From: Paenarthrobacter ilicis
GTDB taxonomy: Bacteria; Actinomycetota; Actinomycetes; Actinomycetales; Micrococcaceae
NCBI RefSeq assembly: GCF_016907545.1
Contig: NZ_JAFBCD010000001.1
Coordinates: 2,418,001-2,482,000, forward strand
Reading direction: 5' to 3'
DNA length: 64,000 nt
The notes under the pieces are model-generated. The model was not told where the DNA came from, made no database searches, and saw nothing but the letters and a program-made list of their open reading frames with translations. Shown one piece after another: positions 32,787 to 42,385 of this stretch (position 1 is the first letter of the stretch; each line of letters begins with the position of its first letter). The position numbers and the translations under genes were made by a program.

Positions 32787-33746
32787 ATGTCCGTTGCGGC
32801 CGACACGCCTCCCTCAACAGTTGTTGCTGTGCGGGCTGATTCTTTCGCGGAATGGAGCCGGGCGATCTCCACATCGTTCGTTCCGTTGGTCGCCAAGGGA
32901 CCGGCCCACGCATCATTCCATGGCACCATGAGGTCCCGCGTGCTGGGGCAGATCTCTGTGGTGGAAGTGGCAGCTGGCCCCCACACGGTCCTCAGGACAC
33001 CGGAGCTGATTGCGAAGTCAACGGGACGCTTTTTCAAACTCAGCATCCAGCTGGCAGGCTCGGGCCGTTTGGTGCAGGACGATCGTGAGGCCCTGCTTCG
33101 CCCCGGCGACCTCTCCATCTACGACACATCCCGGCCTTACCAGCTGACGTTCGACGACGACTTCCGCACTTTGGTGCTGATGTTTCCGCATGTGCTGCTG
33201 GACTTGCCAGCCGGGGCCATGGGTCACGTGACAGCGCTGCGGATTCCCGGCGACGAAGGGCTGGGACAACTCATCAGCCCCTTCCTGGTGCGCCTGGCGG
33301 ACAACCTGGAAGCTCTTTCCGGTGCCAACGGCCTGCGCTTGGTCCACAATGCCCTGGACCTGGTCACGACACTTTTCAATGGGGAACTCGATCACGTCGT
33401 CGAGACCGGCCGGGACCCGCATCTGCTTCTCCTGGCGCGCATCCACGATTACATCGAGGCAAACCTCGGCGATCCCGACCTCTCCCCCGGATCCATCGCA
33501 GCGGCACACTACATTTCCACGCGGCACCTGCATGATCTGTTCCAGGAGATCGACACCACAGTGGCCTCTTCCATCAGGCAGCGCCGGTTGGAACGGTGCC
33601 GGCGGGACCTCAAGGACCCGGTGCTCCTGGACAGGCCTGTCACGGCCATCGCGGCGCGTTGGGGCTTTACCGATGCCGCGCATTTCAGCCGCATTTTCCG
33701 GGCTGCCTTCGGCAATTCGCCAACCGGTTACCGCAATACAGCCTGA
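32787..33746 (+). CDS. AraC-family transcriptional regulator
   Basis: 319 residues. The N-terminal part (about 20-200) resembles the AraC-binding-like domain of regulators for aromatic acids and amines, with SIQLAGSGRLVQDDREALLRPGDL and DTSRPYQLTFD. The C-terminal 100 residues hold the two helix-turn-helix units: SPGSIAAAHYISTRHLHDLF and VTAIAARWGFTDAAHFSRIF, ending GNSPTGYR. It is head-to-head with the APC permease and probably activates it. A ribosome site GAAGGGAG precedes the ATG. Confidence 0.92.
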   Translation: MSVAADTPPSTVVAVRADSFAEWSRAISTSFVPLVAKGPAHASFHGTMRSRVLGQISVVEVAAGPHTVLRTPELIAKSTGRFFKLSIQLAGSGRLVQDDREALLRPGDLSIYDTSRPYQLTFDDDFRTLVLMFPHVLLDLPAGAMGHVTALRIPGDEGLGQLISPFLVRLADNLEALSGANGLRLVHNALDLVTTLFNGELDHVVETGRDPHLLLLARIHDYIEANLGDPDLSPGSIAAAHYISTRHLHDLFQEIDTTVASSIRQRRLERCRRDLKDPVLLDRPVTAIAARWGFTDAAHFSRIFRAAFGNSPTGYRNTA

Positions 33747-33749
33747 GCA

Positions 33750-35123
33750 TCAGGGCATGGGTTGCGGCCGGGGTTGGCGCTTCATCACCAGGAAGGTCAC
33801 CAGGCCCAGCACCAGGAGCCCCGCAGCTGCGGCCATCGATACCAGGAACGCGGCTCCTGGCCCTTGGGTTTCGGCCAGTTGACCGGCCACGTAGGATCCC
33901 AGGGCCGTACCCGCCACGATTCCGCTGGCCAGCGCTGTCATGACAGTGGCCATCCGTCCGGCCGGGGCAACCACTCCACCGATGCTGAACACCGTCACCA
34001 TGACGGGACCAACGGGGATACCCAGAATCAACAGGACCGCCACCATGGGCCAGATTCCGGCAGGCAGCAGCAACAACAGTGACAGGACGGTCATGGCCAG
34101 GGCGGCCGCTACCCAGCGGGCGGCGAGGCTGAATCGCTGTGGCCAGAAGGCCACGGACAGGGCCGCCACGGCGGAGCTCAAGCCCATCACGGCATACAGC
34201 AGACCTGCGATCTCGGCTGTGGCGTACTGCGCGGAGAAAGCACTCAGCGCGTTTTGGGTTGCTCCGAAGAAGGTCCCCATGCAGACCATTGCCAACACCG
34301 GGACAGCTACTACGGCAGCGGCCCACCGGTTTCGCTGCCGGGCGCTTCTTGCTTCCCCGCTGGTGCCCGCTGGATCCTCATGGACAGCCTGCGAACCCTT
34401 GGGAGCGGGCGCCACGGCCAACTGGCTGGGATGGACTGCGAAAGCAGGAACCAGGGTGATGGTCATGAGGGCTGCCAGGGCCAACGGCAACCACGGCGCC
34501 ACAACACTGGCGAGGATGCCAACCAGGGCCGGTCCCAGTACAAAGGTCATTTCATCCGCAGTGCCTTCGTAGGACAAAGCAGTGTCCAGATCGGCCCTGT
34601 TGGAGGCCACACTGCTCCCGCCTTTGGCAGAAGATGAGAGATTGCGCGTGGTCAGGGCCATCCATCGCACGCGGGCCATGGGCCCAACCTGCGGGCAACT
34701 GGCTCCGGCCAGGAATGCGGTGATGAGGACGCCGATGGAGTCGAGTGCCGAACCATAACCGGTGGTCAGATAGGCAGCAGCAAGCAAAGCCACCACGGCA
34801 ACGGTATTGATGACCGCGGCTGCCAAAAGAACCCGCCGTTGACCAGCTTTGTCGGCCAAGGAACCCAGTACGGGCGCGCCCATGGCAGAGCCTATGCCGA
34901 CTGCACCGGCTGCCATCCCGCCGATCGCGTAGGACTGGCTGACCGCGGTGACCAGCGTCAGCGTTCCCACTGTCAGCATGGCCAGGGGAAGCCGGGCGAA
35001 GAGTCCCAAGGGGAGGAAGCCCGGACCTGCCAGTTCCGGCAGGCGGGCAAACCGTCCGGGGAGTCGGGAGGGTCGGGGAGATGCAGGAGATACGGCCTTC
35101 TGGGCCAATGAAGATTTTTCCAT
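33750..35123 (-). CDS. MFS transporter
   Basis: 457 residues. About twelve helices with an unusually long, charged N-terminus of 35 residues and a loop between helices 6 and 7. GAPVLGSLADKAGQRRVLLAAA near residue 85 is the loop 2-3 motif of the major facilitator superfamily, in a form common among actinobacterial drug-efflux-like carriers. No neighbour suggests a substrate. It stops three bases after the convergent AraC stop. No good ribosome site was seen before the ATG at 35123. Confidence 0.85.
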   Translation of the reverse strand: MEKSSLAQKAVSPASPRPSRLPGRFARLPELAGPGFLPLGLFARLPLAMLTVGTLTLVTAVSQSYAIGGMAAGAVGIGSAMGAPVLGSLADKAGQRRVLLAAAVINTVAVVALLAAAYLTTGYGSALDSIGVLITAFLAGASCPQVGPMARVRWMALTTRNLSSSAKGGSSVASNRADLDTALSYEGTADEMTFVLGPALVGILASVVAPWLPLALAALMTITLVPAFAVHPSQLAVAPAPKGSQAVHEDPAGTSGEARSARQRNRWAAAVVAVPVLAMVCMGTFFGATQNALSAFSAQYATAEIAGLLYAVMGLSSAVAALSVAFWPQRFSLAARWVAAALAMTVLSLLLLLPAGIWPMVAVLLILGIPVGPVMVTVFSIGGVVAPAGRMATVMTALASGIVAGTALGSYVAGQLAETQGPGAAFLVSMAAAAGLLVLGLVTFLVMKRQPRPQPMP

Positions 35124-35209
35124 TAATCCGGGTTCGCTAAAGAGTGCGCATCGTCCCTCCTCCCGATGCGCGCAACCCGGTGTAACACGTCAAGTCTAGC
35201 TGATGGCTT

Positions 35210-38200
35210 TCAACCGGGGACAGATTCAGCGATCCGTACGCTGGACCCGTTCCGTCCTTTCACTACCTGGAGTTGCGTGCCGATGCGTTGCTTCATTTCG
35301 GCGACGTGGCTTACCAGGCCTACTACACGGCCGCCATCCCGAAGCCCTTCCAAAGCATCCATGACCTGCTCCAGGGCCTGCTCATCCAGGCTTCCGAATC
35401 CTTCGTCGACAAACAGGGTTTCGATGTCCACGCCGCCGGCCTCCTGCTGGACCACGTCCGCCAGGCCCAGGGCCAAGGAGAGCGAGGCCATGAACGATTC
35501 ACCACCGGACAAGGTGGAGGTGTCCCTTTGCTGACCGGTCCACTCATCAACCACTTCCAGGCCGAGTCCCGATTTGGCCCCGCGTGCTGCCTTGGCATCG
35601 GTGTGCTGCAGGGTGTAGCGGCCATCGCTCATGGCGGTCAGCCGTTCGGAGGCTGCTTCGGCAACCTGCTCCAGCCTGGCTGCCAGGACATAGGAGTTCA
35701 GACTCATGCGGTAGCTGTTGTCACCGCTTCCGCGGGCAGTATCGGCGAGTTCCTGCAGCAAGCGGGCCCGCCGTTGCGGCTCCTCACCGGCGGCAGCGAG
35801 GTCCTGGTATTGACGCCGGAGCTGCATCACTGACGTGGTCGACTTGGCAGCCAGGCCTTCGGCCAAGGCTGCGGCTTGGTAGTCCCTGGCGGCAGCCGCA
35901 GATTCGTCCTTGGCGGCGGCCAGCTGGTCTTCGGTCAGCGGGAGTTCACCGAGGCCCGCTTCCTTGCCGGCCAGGACAAGGTCCTCGTTGGCGAACAATT
36001 CGTCCAGGCGGGCCGCCTCGGCATCGAATTCCGCCACATCCCGCTCCAATACCACTTCATCGGCCGTGGACAGCAGTTCATTGCGGGCCTCTTCGGCGGA
36101 AGCGAAGCCGGAATCCGGAAGTGCTTCAGCCAGGGACAGGTTGGCCTCGTCCAAAGCCACTTTGGCACTCTCCTGGGCCCTGCCTGCATCCACCACAGCC
36201 TTGAGCAGCGCCCTCTCTGCTCCCAGGGCATCAATTCTTGAGCGCAGGTCCGGGAAGATTCCCCTCAAGCCCTTGAGGTCGTCAGCGAGCCCGTTGTGTT
36301 GTTCCTCGAGAACCACCAGTGCAGCACCTGCCCGGGAGGCTTCGGCGGTGGAGGCTGTGTACTGGTCCTGGGCCGCGAGGATACTCCGGGCAAGGGTGTC
36401 GCGTTGTTCCAGCAGACCTGCCAATGAGCGTGAAGCTTCCTTCGCTGCGCTGGCTGCAGCGCGCGCTTCGGCCAACCGGGAGTCTGCCTCGGCCGCATCC
36501 ACGGAGCCGCTCTGGGCCTTGAGCCCCGCCAGGCGTGCTGTGGCAGTGGAAAGGTGGTTGGCAATCAGGGCAACGGCTTCATCGCTGCTGTCAAATTTGC
36601 TACGGGCCGCGTCTTCTTCCTGGGCCAGCGCGAGTGCTGACACGGCAGCGGCGGCCGGGCGGGGATGGTAATCGCTTCCGCAGACGGCGCAGGGTTGGCC
36701 GTCCTGCAGTGCCGCAGCCAGTTCACCGGCAGCGTTTGCGAGCCGGCTCTCGCGAATGTCCAGCCATTTTTGCCGCAGATCCTGCGACGTCCCACGAGCC
36801 TCCACGTGCTGCGCGCCCAAGCGGTCTACCTCTTGGGCGGTTTCAGCACAGCGGGCAACGATGTCCACGAGCTCGCTGGCAGCACGAGCCTCGCGCTCCC
36901 GGTCCGCCAACTGTCCAGCGACCGTCTCCAGTGGCTGCACCTGGAGATCTATTGCGGTGGCTTCAGCAGCCAATTCCCCCAGCGTGGCCTCGGCTGATTC
37001 CGCGGCTTTTTGGCTGTTCTCCTGCTGCTTGCGTTGGGCCCGTATTCTGGCCGCAATCTGCTCCATGCGCTGTTCATCGGGAAGGCGGGCATGGAGCACA
37101 GCCGTTGTTGCCTCGATGGACTCCAGGGCTCCGGCAGGATCGTCGGATACCCCGCCTGCCTCCTCCAACTTCCTTGTGGCAGCAGCGTAAGCGTCCACTG
37201 CGGACCGGTATTTACCTGCTGACACGGCCGCGGCGTCAAGGTGACCACCAAGGACGGCAGCACGGCGGTGCCGCGCAAGCCTTTCCTTGTTTTCCTGGGC
37301 TTGCGGAGCGGCAAGCTCAAGCAAGACCCGCCGTTGCATGGCCGCGGCCAGCCGTGAGTGCCGCAGCGATTTTTCCTGCTCCGCCTGGTAATGGCCGGCC
37401 AAGGCCGAGGAGCGCACCTCTGCCTGTGCCGACTGCTTTTGGCGGCGGTTCCGTTCCTCCGTCAATTCCTGCTCCACGGCTGCCAGCCAGACGCCAGGCT
37501 CCAGCCCGCTGGTGGCCGGTTCCGGGGAGTCCCCCGGTCCGGGGCCGCCCAGGCCAAGGTGTGCACGCTCAGCGCCGACCCTCTCCAGCAGCATCTGCAG
37601 CTCCGAAGCATTTTCCTTCACAGCGAGTGCTGCCGCCGCAGCCTGACGTGCCAGCTGGCCCTCAACGGCTTCGAACCGCTGGGTGCCAAAGAGCTTCTTC
37701 AAAAGCTCCAGACGGTCACCTGCTTTGGATCTCAGGAAGGCCGCAAAATCGCCCTGCGGCAGCATGACGACCCGGGTGAACTGATCCCGGTCCATTCCCA
37801 GGATCCCGGCGAGTTCCGCCCCGGCTTCGTCATTCCGGGAAGTCTTCTCCTCCCAGGCGCCGTCCACCCATTCCCGCAGAAGGGTCTTGGCTTTCTGTTC
37901 GGTGAATCCGTTGCGGCCCCTCGAGCTCGGCCTGAACCAGGCGGGAGAACGGGAAACTTCAAAGCGCCGTCCCCTGGCGGAGAACTCACACACCACACTT
38001 GGCTCTGCCCCGGGAGAGGCATGATCGCTGCGGAGCCGTTTACCGTCCTGCCTGGCACCAGGAACGGATCCGTACAGGGCGAAGCAAATGGCATCCAAAA
38101 TACTGGTCTTGCCGGCGCCGGTGGCACCGTTCAGGAGAAACAGCCCTTGGGCGCTGAGCTGATCGAAATCAATATGCTGGGCATCGGCGAAGGGACCGAA

Positions 38201-38230
38201 GGCTTCAATCTCCAGGCGGTGGATTCTCAT
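35210..38230 (-). CDS. sbcC: Exonuclease subunit SbcC (Rad50-like ATPase)
   Basis: 1006 residues. ATPase and DNA-clamping partner of SbcD; the complex opens hairpins and processes double-strand ends. The head halves flank a long coiled coil: Walker A GATGAGKTS at residues 35-43, the zinc hook CAVC at about 515, ABC signature TLSGGESFMASLSLALG at about 905 and Walker B TLFVDEGFGSLD at about 940. The coiled coil is Ala/Glu-rich and gives many antisense open frames that are not genes. The ATG overlaps the sbcD stop as ATGA. Confidence 0.96.
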   Translation of the reverse strand: MRIHRLEIEAFGPFADAQHIDFDQLSAQGLFLLNGATGAGKTSILDAICFALYGSVPGARQDGKRLRSDHASPGAEPSVVCEFSARGRRFEVSRSPAWFRPSSRGRNGFTEQKAKTLLREWVDGAWEEKTSRNDEAGAELAGILGMDRDQFTRVVMLPQGDFAAFLRSKAGDRLELLKKLFGTQRFEAVEGQLARQAAAAALAVKENASELQMLLERVGAERAHLGLGGPGPGDSPEPATSGLEPGVWLAAVEQELTEERNRRQKQSAQAEVRSSALAGHYQAEQEKSLRHSRLAAAMQRRVLLELAAPQAQENKERLARHRRAAVLGGHLDAAAVSAGKYRSAVDAYAAATRKLEEAGGVSDDPAGALESIEATTAVLHARLPDEQRMEQIAARIRAQRKQQENSQKAAESAEATLGELAAEATAIDLQVQPLETVAGQLADREREARAASELVDIVARCAETAQEVDRLGAQHVEARGTSQDLRQKWLDIRESRLANAAGELAAALQDGQPCAVCGSDYHPRPAAAAVSALALAQEEDAARSKFDSSDEAVALIANHLSTATARLAGLKAQSGSVDAAEADSRLAEARAAASAAKEASRSLAGLLEQRDTLARSILAAQDQYTASTAEASRAGAALVVLEEQHNGLADDLKGLRGIFPDLRSRIDALGAERALLKAVVDAGRAQESAKVALDEANLSLAEALPDSGFASAEEARNELLSTADEVVLERDVAEFDAEAARLDELFANEDLVLAGKEAGLGELPLTEDQLAAAKDESAAAARDYQAAALAEGLAAKSTTSVMQLRRQYQDLAAAGEEPQRRARLLQELADTARGSGDNSYRMSLNSYVLAARLEQVAEAASERLTAMSDGRYTLQHTDAKAARGAKSGLGLEVVDEWTGQQRDTSTLSGGESFMASLSLALGLADVVQQEAGGVDIETLFVDEGFGSLDEQALEQVMDALEGLRDGGRVVGLVSHVAEMKQRIGTQLQVVKGRNGSSVRIAESVPG

Positions 38231-39399
38231 AGCTCGGCTTCCTCCAAACGGACTGCCTCCAAGGCCTCCAGGAAGGCGGATTTTTCTGCCGGTGTTGCTG
38301 TTCTGTCCCGTACATGGTCAAGGAACCCGCAGCACACTTCCAGGTCATCCCGGGCCTCCGCAAGGCGGGTGCTGTAGCTCGTTTTGACCTTGGCCTCGGC
38401 TCCCTCGGGGTCAAAAGCCAGGACCAGGGTGTCCGGGAAACGGGTCCTCAATCTCTCCATGGCCTGGGCTGGACGTTGGGGGTCGGTGACCGTGATGTGG
38501 CAGTAGGCTTCTTCTGCCCACGCATGATCCGGTGATTCCAGCAGGGCATCCATGGTGCCGCGTAGTATCGCCAACTTCCGGGGCGCGTCCCAGGCAACCT
38601 CCTGGACTTCCACGCTTCCATCGCCGGCGATGTCCACCAACCATGCGCCCTTTTGATGTTTTGCTTCGGAGAAGGAATACGCCAAGGGAGAACCGGAATA
38701 CCGTACATTCGCGGCCAGGACCTGCCGGCCATGGAGGTGACCCAAGGCGGTGTAGGAGAATCCGTCAAAGAGATCCAGTGGCACCGCTCCGAGCCCACCG
38801 ATACTCAGGTCGCGCTCGCTTTCCGACGTGATGCCACCGCTGGCAAAGGTGTGCGCCAGAACAACGGGAAGAACCGGGCCTTCCAAGCGCCGGTGTTCCA
38901 CATCCCGCGTGATCCGGGCTACGGCTTCAGCCGTCACGGAAAAGTGAGTGGCGGTCTCCACTCCCAGGCGCCCGGCTACAAGCCTGGGTTCCAGATAGGG
39001 CACCCCATACAGCGCCACGTGCCCTCGATCCTGTTCCTTGCCAATGGGGAGCAACACCGGGACGTCGAGATCCTCCACCCGGGTCCGCAGGTGGACTCCC
39101 CCGCGCGCAAGGAGGCGGGACGCAAAGCCAAGCCGGATGGCGGAATCATGGTTGCCGCTGGTCAGCACCACAGCGGCACCCGTCCCGGTGATGCGCACCA
39201 AAGCGTCATCAAGCAGCTTGACGACGTCCAGGCCCGGCAAGGCGCGATCGTAAACGTCGCCGGCTATGAGGACAACGTCCACGGAGTTGGTGTCCACGAA
39301 GTCCACCAGTTGATCCACGAAACTGCGTTGGGCATCAAGCATCCCAACGCCGTGGAACGATCGGCCCAAGTGCCAGTCAGAAGTATGGAGTAACCGCAT
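38227..39399 (-). CDS. sbcD: Exonuclease subunit SbcD (Mre11-like)
   Basis: 390 residues. Metal-dependent nuclease subunit of SbcCD. The calcineurin-like phosphoesterase motifs are complete: TSDWHLGRSFHG (residues 6-17), IAGDVYDRA, TSGNHDSAIR, VLAHTFASGG and ALGHLHGRQ. TAGCTT (39411-39406) lies six bases before the ATG and no ribosome site is present, so the operon is probably transcribed as a leaderless message. Coupled to sbcC by a four-base overlap. Confidence 0.96.
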   Translation of the reverse strand: MRLLHTSDWHLGRSFHGVGMLDAQRSFVDQLVDFVDTNSVDVVLIAGDVYDRALPGLDVVKLLDDALVRITGTGAAVVLTSGNHDSAIRLGFASRLLARGGVHLRTRVEDLDVPVLLPIGKEQDRGHVALYGVPYLEPRLVAGRLGVETATHFSVTAEAVARITRDVEHRRLEGPVLPVVLAHTFASGGITSESERDLSIGGLGAVPLDLFDGFSYTALGHLHGRQVLAANVRYSGSPLAYSFSEAKHQKGAWLVDIAGDGSVEVQEVAWDAPRKLAILRGTMDALLESPDHAWAEEAYCHITVTDPQRPAQAMERLRTRFPDTLVLAFDPEGAEAKVKTSYSTRLAEARDDLEVCCGFLDHVRDRTATPAEKSAFLEALEAVRLEEAEL

Positions 39400-39470
39400 G
39401 TTTCCAAGCTAGCGGGGGTGTCCGACAAAAAAGCGAAGGCGGGCCGCCCGCCGTCGAACCCTGACGCAGC

Positions 39471-40412
39471 TTAACCTTTCTTGCCGTCAAAGAAGTCGCG
39501 GGCGTCGTCGGACTGTGGTGCAGCCACCGGGGGAACGGGCTCTTTGGCAGTCCCGGAAGCTGACGTCGCTTCCTGGCGGACCGCTGCGTGGGTGGGGTCC
39601 TCGTCGGCGTCGAAGGCATCATTGACTCCACCACCATTGACGCCATCAGCTGCGATTGGCTCATCAGACCCGGTTGCAACGTGCGACAAACCTTTGAGCC
39701 CGCGGAAGGCCAAGCCCGCCAGCGCTGCACCCAACAGAGGGGCAACCCAAAACAGCCACAGACCATCAAGTGCCCACGACGGACTGAAGAACGCTTGGGC
39801 GGTGGCGCGCGCGGGGTTGAAGGGAGTATTGCCCAGCACCTGCCCGAACTGCAGAAGCACGGCGAGGGTGAGGCCCACAGCAAAGGGAGCCAAGGCAGGA
39901 ACAGCGCGCCGGCCGGCTACGGAGCCCAGGAAAACAGCCACCAGCAGGGCGGAGCCGATTACTTCCACCAGCAGCACGCCCGCCAGCTGTGTTTGGGCGG
40001 GCGCATGCTCACCGAATCCCGCGGCCACCGAGCCGAAAGCCGAACGGGCATCCGTCAACACGGGCACTGTCAGCACAATGACGTACACCAAGGCTGCGCC
40101 AACGATGCTGCCTACCACCTGGGCCACAACATAGCCCAGCGCCGCCACAGCCCGGATGCGCCCGGCAATGAAGTTACCCACAGTGATGGCGGGATTGAAA
40201 TGACCCCCGGAAACATGGCCGAAAGCCACCATGGCTGCAGCCACGGCCAAACCGGTGGCCAATGCGGCAGGCACCGGAGCTCCGGACGGGCTTGAGAAAA
40301 TCGAGACGCCGGCCGCAACGAAGACGATGAGCAGGGATCCCAAAGCTTCTGACGACAACCGGGCCAGCAATCCTGGCCGGGTATCTGGGGTGGCCTGCGC
40401 TGGAGTAGTCAT
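39471..40412 (-). CDS. Aquaporin / MIP-family channel
   Basis: 313 residues from ATG 40412. Six helices with two NPA boxes: GGHFNPAITVG (N73) and NTPFNPARATAQ (N199). Aligned on these boxes with E. coli AqpZ, the selectivity positions F43, H174, T183 and R189 become T53, L187, T196 and R202, so the pore lacks both aromatic and histidine side chains and should be wider and less polar than a strict water channel. After residue 245 there is an acidic, disordered tail of about 65 residues (ADGVNGGGVNDAFDADEDP). Water, glycerol or another small solute are possible. Confidence 0.9.
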   Translation of the reverse strand: MTTPAQATPDTRPGLLARLSSEALGSLLIVFVAAGVSIFSSPSGAPVPAALATGLAVAAAMVAFGHVSGGHFNPAITVGNFIAGRIRAVAALGYVVAQVVGSIVGAALVYVIVLTVPVLTDARSAFGSVAAGFGEHAPAQTQLAGVLLVEVIGSALLVAVFLGSVAGRRAVPALAPFAVGLTLAVLLQFGQVLGNTPFNPARATAQAFFSPSWALDGLWLFWVAPLLGAALAGLAFRGLKGLSHVATGSDEPIAADGVNGGGVNDAFDADEDPTHAAVRQEATSASGTAKEPVPPVAAPQSDDARDFFDGKKG

Positions 40413-40512
40413 GGCTGGTGCGTCCTTAGAATCGGGGGCGTCGGGGCTCCTGTGTATTTTGCCAGCACAGTCTGGGCGATTGCTGGACACCAGCACGGAG
40501 CCTGTGGCCGGT

Positions 40513-40878
40513 TCAGCGACCCAGGACGATGGCGGCCATGGCCGTGATTCCAAGGGCCACCACAGCCACAGTACACAGGAGCGGCACCGCGGCGGGGGCT
40601 GCACTGGTGCCGGAGCGGAGCTGCCGCAAACGGATCCAGGCTGCGGCAGACAGAACCACTGTGGCTGCAGCGGCCATCAGGGCGCAGATGCCTTGGTAGT
40701 CAAGGCCCGGAAGAGCGGGAAAAACCGGCTCCGCCACGGGCTCGGAGGTCAGCCAACTGCGCCACATGAACAGATCCACCACCACCAAGGAGATCAGCGT
40801 CCGACGCCATGAAAGGGTGGTTCGTTCAGGCTGAAGGCCCGGATCCCTGGCTTCGCCGCCCACGGGACCTGGGGTCAC
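40513..40878 (-). CDS. DUF202 (YidH-like) membrane protein
   Basis: 121 residues from GTG 40878, whose first bases overlap the TGA of the upstream gene as GTGA. The DUF202 motif appears as LQPERTTLSWRRTLISLVVV near residue 15, followed by three membrane helices in total. The family has no settled function. It is the second of two adjacent DUF202 genes, a common arrangement in actinobacteria, so the products probably form a hetero-oligomer. Confidence 0.85.
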   Translation of the reverse strand: MTPGPVGGEARDPGLQPERTTLSWRRTLISLVVVDLFMWRSWLTSEPVAEPVFPALPGLDYQGICALMAAAATVVLSAAAWIRLRQLRSGTSAAPAAVPLLCTVAVVALGITAMAAIVLGR

Positions 40879-41231
40879 CGTGCCACCAGAATAAGCACGG
40901 CAAAAGCCAACGCAGCCAGTGCCACCACAACCGTCATGAAGAACATCACCCGCGAAAAGGGCAATTCCTGATCGTTGCGCATGGCCGCTTCCATGAGGCC
41001 CCACCGCCTGTAGGACAAGGCGGCCAGGCCCGCGCCCACCAGCGCCAAAAGAACGCAGAGAACCAGGCGCACCGGCTGGGGAGCAATATTGGGAGCCAGC
41101 TGATCAATAGCCACTGCGCCGGCCAGCAACGCCAACGACGTACGGATCCACGCAAGGAACGTGCGCTCATTGGCCAAGGAGAAGCGGTAGTCAGGCGTCT
41201 TTCCTGTCCGTCGCCAAGCAGGTTCGCGCAC
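40875..41231 (-). CDS. DUF202 (YidH-like) membrane protein
   Basis: 118 residues from GTG 41231, which has GGAG seven bases upstream. A start at ATG 41315 would also be in frame and would share the bases CATG (41313-41316) with the divergent ADP-ribosylglycohydrolase start; the GTG is preferred because of its ribosome site and usual family length. RFSLANERTFLAWIRTSLALL is the classic DUF202 segment, followed by two more helices and a basic loop. Function unknown; paired with the next DUF202 gene. Confidence 0.85.
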   Translation of the reverse strand: MREPAWRRTGKTPDYRFSLANERTFLAWIRTSLALLAGAVAIDQLAPNIAPQPVRLVLCVLLALVGAGLAALSYRRWGLMEAAMRNDQELPFSRVMFFMTVVVALAALAFAVLILVAR

Positions 41232-41313
41232 GTGCTCACTCCAAGTTTCAGTCAGGGCCGGGAAGCTTCCCCACCATACCAGCGGCGGTTGGCCGGCACG
41301 GTAAGTTACTGGC

Positions 41314-42381
41314 ATGAGTGTTGACGCTTCCCCCACCGCACCCTCCTTCGCATCCCGCGTCCACGGATCCCTCCTGGGCGGCGCCCTGGGTGACTCCCTG
41401 GGCTACGCCGTGGAGTTCGACTCGCTCGCCGCAATCCGCGCACGGTACGGTCCCTCAGGCCTGGTCTCCTTTGAACAGCTGGAGGAACCCAGCCATTTCT
41501 CCGATGACACCCAGATGACTCTTTACACGGTTGACGGACTGGTGGAAGCACTTGAGTGGGCCAACGATGGTGTGGCAGCGGACGAAATTGCCTGCCTGTG
41601 GCTCGCCTACCTCAGGTGGCTGGCAACCCAGGACGTGGAGGCCGCATCATCCGCGCCGGTCCCCCAGCCCCGCTGGATCGATGGCCAGGAAGTCCTGAAA
41701 CACCGCCGGGCGCCGGGAAATGCCTGTCTCAGCGGATTGGCCAGCGGTGCCATGGGAACCGTTGCCCGCCCCGTTAATCCGGAATCCAAAGGCTGCGGCA
41801 CCGTCATGAGGTCAGCGCCCTTTGGACTTATTCCGCACATTTCACGCGAAGCCGTTTACAAGCTCAGTGCCGATGCAGCAGCCCTGACGCATGGCCACCC
41901 CTCCGCCCGCCTCAGCGCCGCGGCCTTCAGCCTGCTCATCCACAACATTGTGGCGGGCGGCGATGTCCGGACTGCCGCCGTCGACGCCCTTGCCTTCATC
42001 AACGGCGTTCCCACCAAAGCCCGGGAGCTCCCGGCACGCCTTGAAGCGGCCTTGGATTTGTCCCGAAGCGCCTCTGTTGCCGGCCCCGGGGAACTGAACT
42101 CGGTACTCGGGGAGGGATGGATCGCCGAGGAAGCGCTCGCCGTCGGACTTTATGCGGTTCTCGCAACGGAAGGCAGCGATCCCGCCGATCACTTCCGGAA
42201 CGCCGTGGCGGTTGCCATCAACCACGGCGGCGACAGCGACTCCACCGGCTCGATTGCCGGCAACATACTGGGTGCCCTGTACGGCGAAGCGTGCTTGCCC
42301 AGCGAGTGGCTGACTGCCCTGGAGGCACCGGACGTCATCCGCGGCATGGCCCAGCGGTTGCTGGCGGTCACCGAAGGCTGA
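41314..42381 (+). CDS. ADP-ribosylglycohydrolase family protein
   Basis: 355 residues. Alpha-helical enzyme of the DraG/ARH family that removes ADP-ribose from proteins or small molecules with two magnesium ions. The metal ligands are visible: D64-D65-T66 in FSDDTQMTLYT and D307/D309 in NHGGDSDSTGSIAGN; GALGDSLGYAVEF near residue 25 is the family opening. No ADP-ribosyltransferase is near. TAAGTT (41302-41307) ends six bases before the ATG with no ribosome site, indicating a leaderless start. Substrate unknown. Confidence 0.93.
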   Translation: MSVDASPTAPSFASRVHGSLLGGALGDSLGYAVEFDSLAAIRARYGPSGLVSFEQLEEPSHFSDDTQMTLYTVDGLVEALEWANDGVAADEIACLWLAYLRWLATQDVEAASSAPVPQPRWIDGQEVLKHRRAPGNACLSGLASGAMGTVARPVNPESKGCGTVMRSAPFGLIPHISREAVYKLSADAAALTHGHPSARLSAAAFSLLIHNIVAGGDVRTAAVDALAFINGVPTKARELPARLEAALDLSRSASVAGPGELNSVLGEGWIAEEALAVGLYAVLATEGSDPADHFRNAVAVAINHGGDSDSTGSIAGNILGALYGEACLPSEWLTALEAPDVIRGMAQRLLAVTEG

Positions 42382-42385
42382 CTGC

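Noticed and set aside
36535..37767. A 410-codon plus-strand frame opposite sbcC
   Set aside because: The coiled-coil region of sbcC is very GC-rich and gives long chance frames in all six phases; the protein is a Pro/Arg/Ala-rich string without domains.
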